Shown piece by piece: positions 11,076 through 19,595 of a stretch of 64,000 nucleotides of DNA (position 1 is its first letter; the number at the start of each line of letters is the position of its first letter). Below the pieces are notes generated by a model. It did not search any database and was not told the DNA's origin. It saw only the letters and a list, made by a program, of their open reading frames with translations. Source of the DNA: an uncultured Sphingomonas sp. (lineage in GTDB: Bacteria; Pseudomonadota; Alphaproteobacteria; Sphingomonadales; Sphingomonadaceae); contig NZ_CALMAW010000029.1 of NCBI RefSeq assembly GCF_937859915.1, positions 30,606 to 94,605 of the forward strand. Reading direction: 5' to 3'. The translations under genes were made by a program, and so were the position numbers.

Positions 11076-12788
11076 CTAACGACTTGTACGACGGGCGGGA
11101 TCCACGGATCGGCCGGCCGAAGCGACGTCGCAGGCGACGAGCAGACGGCTCGCCTGGGCGCGGGCCTCGTCGGTGACCTCGGCGCCGGACAGCATCCGTG
11201 CGATCTCCTCGCGGCGTTCCGCGGCGTCGAGCAGGCGAACACCGGTGCGCGTGACGATGCCGTCGTGGCGCTTGGCGATCAGGAACTGGCGATCGGCGCG
11301 GGCGGCGACCTGTGGGCTGTGCGTGACGACCAGCAGCTGCGCCTTGCCGGCAAGCCGCGCCAGCCGGTCGCCGATCGCGGAAGCCACCGCCCCGCCGACG
11401 CCGCGATCGATCTCGTCGAACACCATTGTCCGCGCGCCGCCCGCCTCCGCCAGCGCGACCTTGAGCGCGAGGATGAAGCGCGACAATTCGCCGCCGCTGG
11501 CGATCTTGATCAGCGGCGCGAACGGCGCACCGGGGTTGGTCGCAATCAGGAACTCGACGCGGTCGCGGCCGTCGGCGCCCCATTGCGCCTCGGGCAGCCG
11601 CTCGACTGCGGTACGGAAGCGCGCGGCATCGAGCTTGAGCGGCGCGAGTTCGCCCGCCACCGCCGCATCGAGCCGGGCGGCGGCTTCGGTCCGCTCCGCG
11701 GTCAACATGGCGGCAGCGGCGTCATAGGCTGCGCGCGAGGTGGCGACGTCGCGCTCGAGCGCGGCCAGGCCTTCGCCGCCGGCTTCGATCCGCTCGAGCC
11801 GCGTGGCCAGTTCTTCGGCGAGTGCGGCAAGTTCGTCGGGTTGGACGCGGTGCTTGCGCGCGAGGCCGCGCAGATCGAACAGCCGCGTCTCCATCCCCTC
11901 GAGCCGCTCGGGGTCGAAGGCGAGCGCGGCGCTGGCCTGGGCCAACGCATCTTCGGCTTCGGACGCCTCGATCACCGCACGATCGAGCGCGGCGAGCGCC
12001 GTTGCCAGTGCCTCATGTTCGTGCGCGATGCGGTCGAGCCGACGCGCCGCCTGCCGCAGGCCCGCCAGCGCGCCGGCGGAACCGTCGAGGTGATCCGACA
12101 CGCTGCTCAGCTCCTCGGCGAGCCGCGCGCCCTTCTGCATCGTTGCACGCTCGCTTGCGAGCATCTCTTCCTCGCCGGCTTCGGGGGCCAGCTGGCGCAG
12201 TTCGGCGACGCTGTGCTCGAGCCATTCGCGGTCGCGCTCGGCGGTCTCGAGATCGGCCTGGGCGGCAGCCAGTGCCGCCTCGGCCTGGCGCCAACGGGTG
12301 TGGGCCGAAGCGACGGCCGTCGTATCGAATCGCCCGAAGGCGTCGAGCAGCGCGCGATGACCGCGCGCCGCGAGCAGCCCGCGATCGTCATGCTGGCCAT
12401 GGATCTCGACCAGCCGTCCGCCGAGCTCGCGCAACAGCGCGGCAGAAACCGGCTGATCGTTGACGCTGGCGCGGCTGCCGCCGTCGGCCTTGACGATCCG
12501 GCGCACGACGAGGGCCTCGCCGGGCTCGCCCTCGAGGCCGTTGTCGGCCAGCAGCGCGGCGATCACGGCATCGCCGTCGACCTCGAAGCTCGCGGTCACC
12601 ACCGCCTGCGTCGCGCCGTGGCGGACCAGCGACGTCTCGGCACGCTGGCCGAGGGCAAGCCCCAGAGCGTCGAGCAGGATCGACTTGCCCGCACCGGTTT
12701 CCCCGGTGAGCGCACCGAGCCCAGCGGAGAAATCAAGGTCGAGCGCCTCGATCAGCACGACGTCGCGAATGGCCAGCCGGATCAGCAT
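11076..12788 (-). CDS. recN: DNA repair protein RecN
   Basis: 570 residues, close to the usual RecN length. Walker A GETGAGKS is near residue 30. A long coiled-coil region fills about 150-370 (REWLEHSVAELRQLAPEAGEE onward). The ABC signature SGGELSRFILALK and Walker B TMVFDEIDRGVGG follow, with a conserved VVTHSPQVAARAD switch segment. RecN is a cytoplasmic SMC-like ATPase that gathers broken DNA ends for RecA-dependent repair. It lies 68 bases downstream of bamD, a neighbourhood common in sphingomonads. No LexA box is obvious in that short gap. Identification is secure. Confidence 0.95.
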   Translation of the reverse strand: MLIRLAIRDVVLIEALDLDFSAGLGALTGETGAGKSILLDALGLALGQRAETSLVRHGATQAVVTASFEVDGDAVIAALLADNGLEGEPGEALVVRRIVKADGGSRASVNDQPVSAALLRELGGRLVEIHGQHDDRGLLAARGHRALLDAFGRFDTTAVASAHTRWRQAEAALAAAQADLETAERDREWLEHSVAELRQLAPEAGEEEMLASERATMQKGARLAEELSSVSDHLDGSAGALAGLRQAARRLDRIAHEHEALATALAALDRAVIEASEAEDALAQASAALAFDPERLEGMETRLFDLRGLARKHRVQPDELAALAEELATRLERIEAGGEGLAALERDVATSRAAYDAAAAMLTAERTEAAARLDAAVAGELAPLKLDAARFRTAVERLPEAQWGADGRDRVEFLIATNPGAPFAPLIKIASGGELSRFILALKVALAEAGGARTMVFDEIDRGVGGAVASAIGDRLARLAGKAQLLVVTHSPQVAARADRQFLIAKRHDGIVTRTGVRLLDAAERREEIARMLSGAEVTDEARAQASRLLVACDVASAGRSVDPARRTSR

Positions 12789-12856
12789 TGGCCGACCCTT
12801 ACGCGATCAGGCGGCGCAAGAGAACAGGGCACGAACGGCAGACCGTTCCCCCGCCG

Positions 12857-13687
12857 TCACTTCTGCTTCTTGGCCTTCTCGTGCCGGGCATGACGCGACA
12901 GCGCGTCGGGCGCCTTCTTCTCGACGAGATTATAGGCGCGCTCATACCATTTCGAGCCCGGATAGTTGGCGCCGAGCACCGCCGCCGCATCCTTCGCCTC
13001 GTTGGGAAGGCCCATGGCGAGATAGGATTCGGTCAGGCGCTCGAGCGCCTCGGGCACGTGCGTGGTGGTCTGATATTTGTCGATCACGATCCGGAATCGG
13101 TAGATCGACGCCAGCCATTGCGAACGGCGCTGGTAGAAGCGGCCGATCTCCATCTCCTTGCCGCCGAGATGGTCGTTGACGAGATCGATCTTGAGCCGCG
13201 CGTCTGCGGCATATTTGGTGTCGGGATAGCGGCGGATCAGCTCGCCCAGCGCATCGAGCGCCTGACTGGTGATCTTCTGGTCGCGCGTGACGTCGTTGAT
13301 CTGCTCGTAATAGTCGATCGCGATCAGATAATAGGCGTAGGGCGCGTCGCGGTTGCCGGGATGGATCGACAGGAAGCGCTGTGCGGACTTGATCGAATCC
13401 GAATAGCTGCGCGCGAGATAATAGCTGTAGGCGCTCATCAGCTCGGCGCGGCGTGCCCAGATCGAATAGGGATGCTGGCGCTCGACCTCGTCGAACAGCT
13501 GGGCCGCGAGCTTATACTGCTTCCGGTCGAGCCGATCGATCGCAAGGCTGTACAGCGTGTCGACGTCGCGCGCGATGAAGCGCGTGTCCGCTTTCTTCTT
13601 GTCGCCATGGGCGCAGCTCGCAAGAGGCGCGAAGGCGACCGCGGCAAGGGCGGCGAGGAGGAGCGGACGGGTGGCGAGACGCTGCAT
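12857..13687 (-). CDS. bamD: outer membrane protein assembly factor BamD
   Basis: 276 residues with a lipoprotein signal ending LASC (Cys25). The mature part consists of TPR-like helical repeats: LYSLAIDRLDRKQYKLAAQLFDEVERQHPYSIWARRAELMSAYSYY, FLSIHPGNRDAPYAYYLIAIDYY and ALGELIRRYPDTKYA. BamD is the essential lipoprotein of the BAM complex that inserts beta-barrels into the outer membrane. The ATG at 13687 is fixed by the strong AAGGAG site just upstream; the 110 residues that precede it in the same frame are Arg-rich and not protein-like. The gene opens the leftward bamD-recN-esterase cluster and is divergent from the glycosyltransferase gene. The C-terminus is very basic (HARHEKAKKQK). Confidence 0.93.
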   Translation of the reverse strand: MQRLATRPLLLAALAAVAFAPLASCAHGDKKKADTRFIARDVDTLYSLAIDRLDRKQYKLAAQLFDEVERQHPYSIWARRAELMSAYSYYLARSYSDSIKSAQRFLSIHPGNRDAPYAYYLIAIDYYEQINDVTRDQKITSQALDALGELIRRYPDTKYAADARLKIDLVNDHLGGKEMEIGRFYQRRSQWLASIYRFRIVIDKYQTTTHVPEALERLTESYLAMGLPNEAKDAAAVLGANYPGSKWYERAYNLVEKKAPDALSRHARHEKAKKQK

Positions 13688-13812
13688 GACACGCTCCTTA
13701 GCGGCTCGATCCGGATGTGGGAAGCGGCGCGAACGGGGGGTTTGAAAGGTCGTGCAACATTTCGCCGGCGGACTGAATGCGCTCTTAACGCATCTATGCG
13801 AGAAGGCGAGCC

Positions 13813-14988
13813 ATGCTGCGTGTGCTGACGCTTTCGACCCTGTTCCCCGACCGCGTCCGTCCGACGTTCGGCGTGTTCGTCGAACGCCAGACGCGCGGGC
13901 TCGCGGCCCTATCCGATGTCGAGCTGCAGGTGGTCGCGCCGATCGGGGTGCCGCGTTGGCCGCTGTCGCGGCATCCGAACTGGCGCGGCCTGGCGGCGAT
14001 TCCGGAGCGAGAGACATGGCAGGGGCTGACGGTACACCGTCCGCGTTTTCCGGTCCTGCCGGGCATGGGGCGGTTCAACCCGCGCGCTCTGGCGTCGACG
14101 CTGCTGCCGATGCTGCGCGACGTGCGGCGGGACTTCCGCTTCGATGTCATTGACGCCGAATTCTTCTTCCCCGACGGACCGGCCGCGGTACGGCTGGGGC
14201 GTGCGCTCGGCGTGCCGGTGTCGATCAAGGCGCGGGGCGCGGACATCCACCATTGGGGCACGCAGCGCTCGACTGCCAGGCAGGTACGCGAAGCGGGGCT
14301 TGCGGCAGACGGGATGCTGGCGGTGAGCGCGGCGCTCAAGGCGGATATGATCGCGCTCGGGCTGCCGGGGGAGCGGATCGCGGTCCATTATACCGGTGTC
14401 GATCTCGATCGCTTCCGGCCGGCGGCGGACCGGTCGGCGGCGAAGGCTGCGCTAGGCGTTGCGGGGCCGCTGCTACTCTCGGTCGGCGCGCTGATCCCGC
14501 GCAAGGGGCACGATCTCGTCATCGAGGCGATGCAGGACCTGCCCGCGGCGACCTTGATGATCGCGGGGCAGGGGCCTGAGCGCGCGGCGCTCGACGCGCT
14601 GGTGAAGGCGCGGGGGCTCGGGGACCGGGTCAAGCTGCTCGGCAGCCAGGCGCATGACGCGCTGCCCGCGTTGGCGGCGGCGGCAGATGTCGGGGTGCTG
14701 GTATCGGCCTCGGAGGGGCTCGCCAATGCGTGGGTCGAGGCGCTCGCCTGCGGGGCGCCGATCGTGATCGCCGACGTCGGCGGTGCGCGCGAACTGGTCG
14801 ATCGGCTCGAGGCTGGGCGATTGGTCGCGCGCGAGCCGGCGGCGATCGCGGCGGGGGTGCGCGCGGTGCTGGCGGCGGGCTATGATCCCCAAGCGGTGCG
14901 CGCGACGGCCGAGCGGTTCACGTGGGAGGCGAATGCAGCGGCGTTGCGCGCGCATCTGACAGCAGTGGCCGCAAAGTCCTCTCGTTAG
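13813..14988 (+). CDS. glycosyltransferase family 4 protein
   Basis: 391 residues with the GT-B fold. The N-terminal half (about 1-185) has the acceptor-site region TLSTLFPDRVRPTFGVFVERQ; the C-terminal half has the nucleotide-sugar domain LLLSVGALIPRKGHDLVIEAM and the SASEGLANAWVEALACGAPIV segment. The paired Glu residues there are the E-x7-E motif of retaining family 4 enzymes. Such enzymes transfer sugars to cell-surface polysaccharides or lipids at the inner face of the membrane. The start follows GAGAAGGCGAG. It stands alone, divergent from bamD, so pathway and sugar cannot be assigned. Confidence 0.88.
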   Translation: MLRVLTLSTLFPDRVRPTFGVFVERQTRGLAALSDVELQVVAPIGVPRWPLSRHPNWRGLAAIPERETWQGLTVHRPRFPVLPGMGRFNPRALASTLLPMLRDVRRDFRFDVIDAEFFFPDGPAAVRLGRALGVPVSIKARGADIHHWGTQRSTARQVREAGLAADGMLAVSAALKADMIALGLPGERIAVHYTGVDLDRFRPAADRSAAKAALGVAGPLLLSVGALIPRKGHDLVIEAMQDLPAATLMIAGQGPERAALDALVKARGLGDRVKLLGSQAHDALPALAAAADVGVLVSASEGLANAWVEALACGAPIVIADVGGARELVDRLEAGRLVAREPAAIAAGVRAVLAAGYDPQAVRATAERFTWEANAAALRAHLTAVAAKSSR

Positions 14989-15003
14989 AGGGAGAGGGCG
15001 TAT

Positions 15004-15387
15004 TCAGCCGCCCAGCGGCATCAACGCCAAGACGATCTCGCGGCCCTCGGCACGCAGGACGCCCCACGCGCGGGCGGCGGCGCGGCTGTCCATCACCTCA
15101 AGGCCAAGTCCCTTGGCCTCGACCGCCTTGGCGAAGGCGGGTGAGGGCCGGCGCAGCGCCGCGCCGGTGCCGAGCAGCAGGAACTCCGGCGTCGGCGCGC
15201 GATCGAGCAGGTCGCCCAGCGACGCCAGATCGAGCGCCTCGAGCGTAGGCGCGCTCCAGGCGTGCGCCGCCTCGGGAGTTAGCAGCGCGCCGTCGGGATA
15301 GAGATCGGCATCGATCAGGAAGCCGCCGCTCGTGATCTTGCGGATCGCAGGCCCCGAGGCGACGGGATCGGGCGAGAACTTCGCCAT
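15004..15387 (-). CDS. Mth938-like domain-containing protein
   Basis: 127 residues: FLIDADLYPDGALLTPEAAHAW, LLLGTGAALRRPSPAFAKAVEAKGLGLEVMDSRAAARAWGVLRAEGREIVLALMP. The GTG motif, the short helix ending in a D-S-R-A-A-A-R turn and the small length fit the Mth938 / NDUFAF3 fold family, whose mitochondrial members help assemble complex I; the bacterial role is not established. The ATG overlaps the secF stop by one base (TAATG), so translation is probably coupled to secF. This placement at the end of the yajC-secDF operon is, from memory, common in alphaproteobacteria. Confidence 0.8.
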   Translation of the reverse strand: MAKFSPDPVASGPAIRKITSGGFLIDADLYPDGALLTPEAAHAWSAPTLEALDLASLGDLLDRAPTPEFLLLGTGAALRRPSPAFAKAVEAKGLGLEVMDSRAAARAWGVLRAEGREIVLALMPLGG

Positions 15388-16376
15388 TATGGCTTGGGTG
15401 CGATCCGCTCGGCGCGCTCGCGCGCGGCTTTCTTCTTGTCGACCGCCTGGTTCATCTGCTTGAACCGCGACTTGTCGATCCCCAGCGTGATCAGCAGCGA
15501 CGACGACACGTAGATCGACGAATAGGTGCCGACGACCACGCCCAGGATCATCGCCGCGGTGAAGCCGCGCAGCACATGGCCGCCGAACAACAGCAGCGAG
15601 GCGAGCGCGAGGATGATCGTCAGCGAGGTCATGACGGTGCGCGGCAGCGTCTCGTTGACCGAGAGGTCGATTAGCTCGCCGATCGGCATCTGGCGATATT
15701 TGCGCAGATTCTCCCGAATACGGTCATCGATCACGATCTTGTCGTTGATCGAGTAGCCGATGATCGTCAGCACCGCCGCGACGATGTTGAGATCGAATTC
15801 GAGATAGCTACGGAACAGCGCGAAGAAGCCGAAGGTCATCAGCACGTCGTGGAGGATCGACACGAACGTCGCGACGCCGAACTGCCATTCGAACCGGAAG
15901 ATGCCGAACAGCGCGATCCCGAAGATCGCGAGGAACACCGCGAGCGCGCCGTTGCGGATCAGTTCGTTCGACACCTTGCCGCCGACCGCCTGGACCTGAT
16001 TGAACACGACCGTAGGATATTGCGCCTTGAGCGCGCCCTCGACCTTGTTGACCAGCGCGTTGTTGGCGCCTTCGTCGGTCGAGGCGGGGAGCGGCAGGCG
16101 GATCGACACGGTCTGCGCGTCGCCGAACTGCTGGAGCTGCGCCTCGCCGACGTTGAGGCTGTCGATCTTGCTCCGCACCGCGTCGAGCGGCGCCTGATGG
16201 TCGAACTTGGCTTCGATCATCAGGCCGCCGACGAAGTCGACGCCGAAGTTGAGGCCGCGCACGCCGACCAGCACCACCGCGCCGATCGACAGGAACAGGG
16301 TGAGGCCGAACGCCCAGCGGCGCAGCGCCACGAAGCCGATGTTGGTGTTGTCGGGTACGATCTTGAGCAGGCGCAT
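15387..16376 (-). CDS. secF: protein translocase subunit SecF
   Basis: 329 residues with six predicted membrane segments. The N-terminal part has the characteristic GVRGLNFGVDFVGG segment after helix 1, followed by a periplasmic domain with VGEAQLQQFG. The C-terminal half has the RND-type helices, including DDRIRENLRKYRQMP and RTVMTSLTIILALASLLLFGG. SecF pairs with SecD in the inner membrane and uses the proton gradient to pull exported proteins into the periplasm. The ATG at 16376 is the family's usual start (MRLLKIVPDNTNI). A palindromic repeat sits in the 120-base gap to secD upstream. Confidence 0.96.
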   Translation of the reverse strand: MRLLKIVPDNTNIGFVALRRWAFGLTLFLSIGAVVLVGVRGLNFGVDFVGGLMIEAKFDHQAPLDAVRSKIDSLNVGEAQLQQFGDAQTVSIRLPLPASTDEGANNALVNKVEGALKAQYPTVVFNQVQAVGGKVSNELIRNGALAVFLAIFGIALFGIFRFEWQFGVATFVSILHDVLMTFGFFALFRSYLEFDLNIVAAVLTIIGYSINDKIVIDDRIRENLRKYRQMPIGELIDLSVNETLPRTVMTSLTIILALASLLLFGGHVLRGFTAAMILGVVVGTYSSIYVSSSLLITLGIDKSRFKQMNQAVDKKKAARERAERIAPKP

Positions 16377-16390
16377 GGCTTCAATCCTTG

Positions 16391-16475
16391 CCGGCCACCC
16401 CGGACCTGATCCGGGGTCCAGGGTTGCAGGCGACAGCTTCTGTGGCCCTGGATGCCGGGTCGAGCCCGGCATGAC
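16391..16475. repeat. long intergenic palindrome, class B copy 1, inside the sec operon
   Basis: An inner hairpin CCCCGGACCTGATCCGGGG is followed by TCCAGGG, whose partner CCCTGGA lies 35 bases on, and the element ends CCGGGTCGAGCCCGGCATGAC. It lies between secD and secF. The GTCATGCCGG-type end is shared with the copy at 20992. Within an operon it could fold in the mRNA and change the secD:secF ratio. Confidence 0.75.
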
Positions 16476-16496
16476 GAGATATGGCGGTGGGCGTCA

Positions 16497-18077
16497 TCAG
16501 ATATGGATCGCTTGCGGGCGCGCGCGGCGGAGCCAGAGCGCGACCATCATCCGCGTGAACAGGACGGCGGTGAACACCGAGGTGGCGATGCCGAGCAGCA
16601 GCACGACCGCGAACCCTTTGACCGGGCCCGAGCCCAGGATCAGCATGATGAACGCGGCGATCGCGTGCGTCACATTGGCCTCGAAGATCGTGCGGCTGGC
16701 TTCCTTATAGCCCATCTCGACCGACTGGACGACGCCGCGGCCACGCCGCCGCTCTTCGCGGATTCGCTCGTTGATCAGCACGTTGGCGTCGACCGCGGTC
16801 CCGATCGTCAGCACGAAGCCCGCGATTCCCGGCAGCGTCAGCGTCGCGTTGAGCAAGGCCATCGCGCCCAGGATGACGAACACGTTGATGATCACCGCCA
16901 TGTTCGCATAGACGCCGAAGCGGCCGTAGGTGACGAACATGAACACGACCACCGCCACCACCGCGATCGTCGAGGCGATCACGCCGGCATGGATCGAATC
17001 CGCTCCGAGGCCGGGGCCGACGGTGCGCTCCTCGACGGTCTTGAGCGCGATCGGCAGCGCGCCCGATTGCAGCGAGATCGCCAGCGCCTGTGCCGACTGC
17101 GCGGTGAAGCTGCCCGCGATCGACGCCGACCCACCGAGGATCGGCTCGTTGATGTTGGGCGCGGACAGCACGACATTGTCGAGGATGATCGCGAACGGCT
17201 TGCCGACATTGGCCTGCGTCGCCTCGGCGAAGGCGCGCGCACCGCGGCTGTTGAAGTCGATCGCGACCGACGGCAGATTATTCTGGTCGTAGCTCTGCTG
17301 CGCGTGCTTGAGGTCGGTGCCGGTCAGGATTGCCTGGCGCTGCACCGCGATCGGCGCGCCGGTCTGGAAATGCAGGATCTCGTCGCCGATCGGCGGCTGG
17401 TTGGCGGCGACCTTGGCGGGATCGGCGGTGGTGTCGACGAGCTTGAACTCGAGCTTGGCGGTCTTGCCGATCAGCGCCTTCAGTTCGGCGGGATCGGAGA
17501 AGCCGGGCACCTCGACGAGGATGCGATCGGTGCCCTGGCGGACGATCGTCGGCTCCTTGGTGCCGAGCGCGTCGATGCGCTTGCGCACGATGTCGACCGC
17601 GCCGGTCATCGCCTGATCGACGAACTGGTCGGTGCCCCCCTGGGTCGGGGTCATGACGATCCGGGTCGAATCGACCACCGCGACGTTCCAGTCGCGCTGC
17701 CCGGTCGAGCCGACCGGTGCGGTCAGAGTCCGCACCTTGTCGACTGCGGCGTCGAGCTGGCCCGAATCGCGGATGAAGAAGGTCAGCGCGTTGTTCGCGG
17801 TCGAGATGTCGCCGATGCCGATATTTTCCTTCCGCATCTCGCTGCGGATCGTGTCCTCCATCGAAGACAACCGCGTCTTGGCGACGTCAGCGGTATCGGC
17901 CTCGAGCAGGATGTGGCTGCCCCCTGCGAGATCTAGCCCGAGATTGATCCGCGGCGCCCAGCCCAGCCCGAGCGACCGCGCGGTCGCCTCGGGCATCAGG
18001 CTTGGGATCGCGAGCAGGATGCCGACGAGCAGCACGCCTATGATCGAGGCGATCTTCCAGCGCGGGAAATCGAGCAT
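16497..18077 (-). CDS. secD: protein translocase subunit SecD
   Basis: 526 residues. One N-terminal membrane helix is followed by RINLGLDLAGGSHILLE, the SecD hallmark. Then comes a large periplasmic domain (P1, about 60-330) and five C-terminal membrane helices with GVIASTIAVVAVVVFM, GFVLTIGTAVDANVLINERIREE and the YKEASRTIFEANVTHAIAAFIM cytoplasmic-side segment. SecD and SecF together drive late steps of Sec export. The gap to yajC is 16 bases, so yajC-secD-secF form one leftward transcript. Identification is secure. Confidence 0.97.
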   Translation of the reverse strand: MLDFPRWKIASIIGVLLVGILLAIPSLMPEATARSLGLGWAPRINLGLDLAGGSHILLEADTADVAKTRLSSMEDTIRSEMRKENIGIGDISTANNALTFFIRDSGQLDAAVDKVRTLTAPVGSTGQRDWNVAVVDSTRIVMTPTQGGTDQFVDQAMTGAVDIVRKRIDALGTKEPTIVRQGTDRILVEVPGFSDPAELKALIGKTAKLEFKLVDTTADPAKVAANQPPIGDEILHFQTGAPIAVQRQAILTGTDLKHAQQSYDQNNLPSVAIDFNSRGARAFAEATQANVGKPFAIILDNVVLSAPNINEPILGGSASIAGSFTAQSAQALAISLQSGALPIALKTVEERTVGPGLGADSIHAGVIASTIAVVAVVVFMFVTYGRFGVYANMAVIINVFVILGAMALLNATLTLPGIAGFVLTIGTAVDANVLINERIREERRRGRGVVQSVEMGYKEASRTIFEANVTHAIAAFIMLILGSGPVKGFAVVLLLGIATSVFTAVLFTRMMVALWLRRARPQAIHI

Positions 18078-18093
18078 GGTTTCCTCGTCTCGC

Positions 18094-18429
18094 TCAATCG
18101 TTCGCGGGCTTCGAGGTGGTGCGCACCTCGGTCAGCGTCGACTTGACCGCGCGGACGCGGACGTTGGGGGCGAGCTCGACCTCAACCTCGTCGCCGTCGA
18201 TCTTGGTCGCCCGGCCGATCATCCCGCCGCCGGTGACGACGACGTCGCCCTTCTTGACCGCGTCGATCATCATCCGGTGCTGCTTGGCACGCTGCTGCTG
18301 CGGGCGGATCAGCAGGAAGTAGAAGATCCCGACCATCAGCACGATCGGGATGAAGCCCGAATAGGCGGCGAGGCCCGATGCGCCGGCGGGCGAGCCTGCG
18401 GTCTGGGCGAAGGCGGGGGACGAGAACAT
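18094..18429 (-). CDS. yajC: preprotein translocase subunit YajC
   Basis: 111 residues: a short periplasmic N-terminus, one membrane helix at about 25-43 (FIPIVLMVGIFYFLLIRPQ) followed directly by the YajC signature RPQQQRAKQHRMMI, then a small beta domain (KKGDVVVTGGGMIGRATKI). YajC associates with SecDF in the holotranslocon. It opens the yajC-secD-secF-Mth938 operon, and no other gene lies between it and the tRNA-Pro gene about 190 bases away. Confidence 0.95.
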   Translation of the reverse strand: MFSSPAFAQTAGSPAGASGLAAYSGFIPIVLMVGIFYFLLIRPQQQRAKQHRMMIDAVKKGDVVVTGGGMIGRATKIDGDEVEVELAPNVRVRAVKSTLTEVRTTSKPAND

Positions 18430-18622
18430 GTGCGGTTCGGCCTGGCTGGGGCGCGCTTCGTCGCGATGACGGCGGCCCTGTTGAAGCGCGGGCGCCTACC
18501 ATGGTGCCGTCACCTCTTGCAAGAACAGGCCGCTAGATAAGGTCGCTGCCGAAACAAGAGCGGCGGGACGCGGTCGCGGCTTGCCAAGCGCGCGGGGCTC
18601 GCCTAATGGCCGCCGCCTAGGT

Positions 18623-18699
18623 CGGGGCGTGGCGCAGCCCGGTAGCGCATTAGACTGGGGGTCTAAGGGTCGCAGGTTCGAATCCTGTCGCCCCGACCA
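18623..18699 (+). tRNA. tRNA-Pro (anticodon GGG)
   Basis: A complete 77-base cloverleaf. The acceptor stem is CGGGGCG with CGCCCCG, the D-arm GGCGCAGCCCGGTAGCGC, the anticodon arm TTAGA-CTGGGGG-TCTAA giving anticodon GGG, and the T-arm CAGGTTCGAATCCTG. A discriminator A is followed by an encoded CCA. It reads the codon CCC. A terminator hairpin follows 24 bases later. Confidence 0.97.
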
Positions 18700-18723
18700 G
18701 AGGAAACACCGGAGGTTTCCAAC

Positions 18724-18755
18724 AAAAAGCCGGGCCGGCGACGGTCCGGCTTTTT
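18724..18755 (+). terminator. intrinsic terminator of the tRNA-Pro gene
   Basis: AAAAAGCCGGGCC pairs across GGCGAC with GGTCCGGCTTTTT. The stem is about 8 GC-rich pairs (one G-T pair) flanked by A5 and T5, so it can work in either direction, but it sits immediately after tRNA-Pro. Confidence 0.85.
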
Positions 18756-18842
18756 CGTGTCATCCCGACTTCGCGTGAAATCCCTACACACCGCATCCGA
18801 TGAGTGAGCGCGGCGCCGCCGTCGCGGGAATGATGTTGGCGA

Positions 18843-19379
18843 TCAATTGACGTCGACGCGCGTCAGTCCCCGTGCGAACTGACGCTGTCGTGCGACATAG
18901 CCCTGTGCGCTCAGCGCCAGCCGCGCAATCTCCTCCGCGGTCAGCAGTCGGGCCACCTTGGCCGGCGACCCGATGATCAAACTGCCCGGCGGGAAGCTTT
19001 TGCCCTCGGTGACCAGCGCGCCCGCGCCGATCAGGCAGTCGTCGCCGATCACCGCATCGTTGAGCACGCGCGCACCCATGCCGACCAACACCCGGTCGCC
19101 GAGCGTGCAGCCGTGCAGGATAGCATGGTGACCGATCGTGCAGTCGGTGCCGATCGTGAGCGGGCTGCCCGGATCGGAATGCAGCATCGCGCCCTCCTGG
19201 ACGTTCGAGCCGTCGCCGACCAGGATCGGCGTATTGTCCGCGCGGATCACCGCGCCGAACCAGATGCCGACGGTCCGACCGATATGCACGTCGCCGATCA
19301 CGTCGGCGGAGGGGGCGATCCACGCCGAGCCGTCCGCGGGCAGGGTGGGGGCGACATCGTCGAGAGCGTAGAGCGGCAT
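18843..19379 (-). CDS. gamma carbonic anhydrase family protein
   Basis: 178 residues forming a left-handed beta-helix of hexapeptide repeats (DVIGDVHIGRTVGIWFGAVIRAD, NVQEGAMLHSD, CTIGHHAILHGCTLGDRVLVGMGA), then a C-terminal helix packing along the helix axis. The three zinc-binding His expected of gamma-class enzymes can be placed at MLHSD and in IGHHAILHG. Family members are trimeric cytoplasmic proteins; some hydrate CO2, while many, such as YrdA and PaaY, have weak or unknown activity. The essential active-site Glu of the Methanosarcina Cam loop is not evident. It is transcribed alone. Confidence 0.88.
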   Translation of the reverse strand: MPLYALDDVAPTLPADGSAWIAPSADVIGDVHIGRTVGIWFGAVIRADNTPILVGDGSNVQEGAMLHSDPGSPLTIGTDCTIGHHAILHGCTLGDRVLVGMGARVLNDAVIGDDCLIGAGALVTEGKSFPPGSLIIGSPAKVARLLTAEEIARLALSAQGYVARQRQFARGLTRVDVN

Positions 19380-19453
19380 GGGGCCTCCTTGTCAGGCGAT
19401 CGCGCGACAGTCGGCGCGGCGAGGCCAATCCGCAAGCGGACATCGCCGGCCAT

Positions 19454-19551
19454 GGTCCCCGGCTGAGGCCGAGGCCCAGGCCCCAGCCTGCTGTTCAAGC
19501 GGCGTGTCCGCCACGGATTGCGAGGCTGGACCCCGGCTTTCGCCGGGAAAC
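19454..19551. repeat. long intergenic palindrome, class A copy 2
   Basis: The left arm is GTCCCCGGCTGAGGCCGAGG followed by CCCAGGCCCCAGCCT. The right arm AGGCTGGACCCCGGCTTTCG ends CCGGGAAAC. Same class as 7788, 36509 and 37969. It lies between the divergent carbonic anhydrase and EI24 genes, so here it is not simply at a gene end. Confidence 0.7.
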
Positions 19552-19595
19552 GGTTGCTTGCGGGAACCGCTACGCCCGCCGGGGGTACAGCCATC

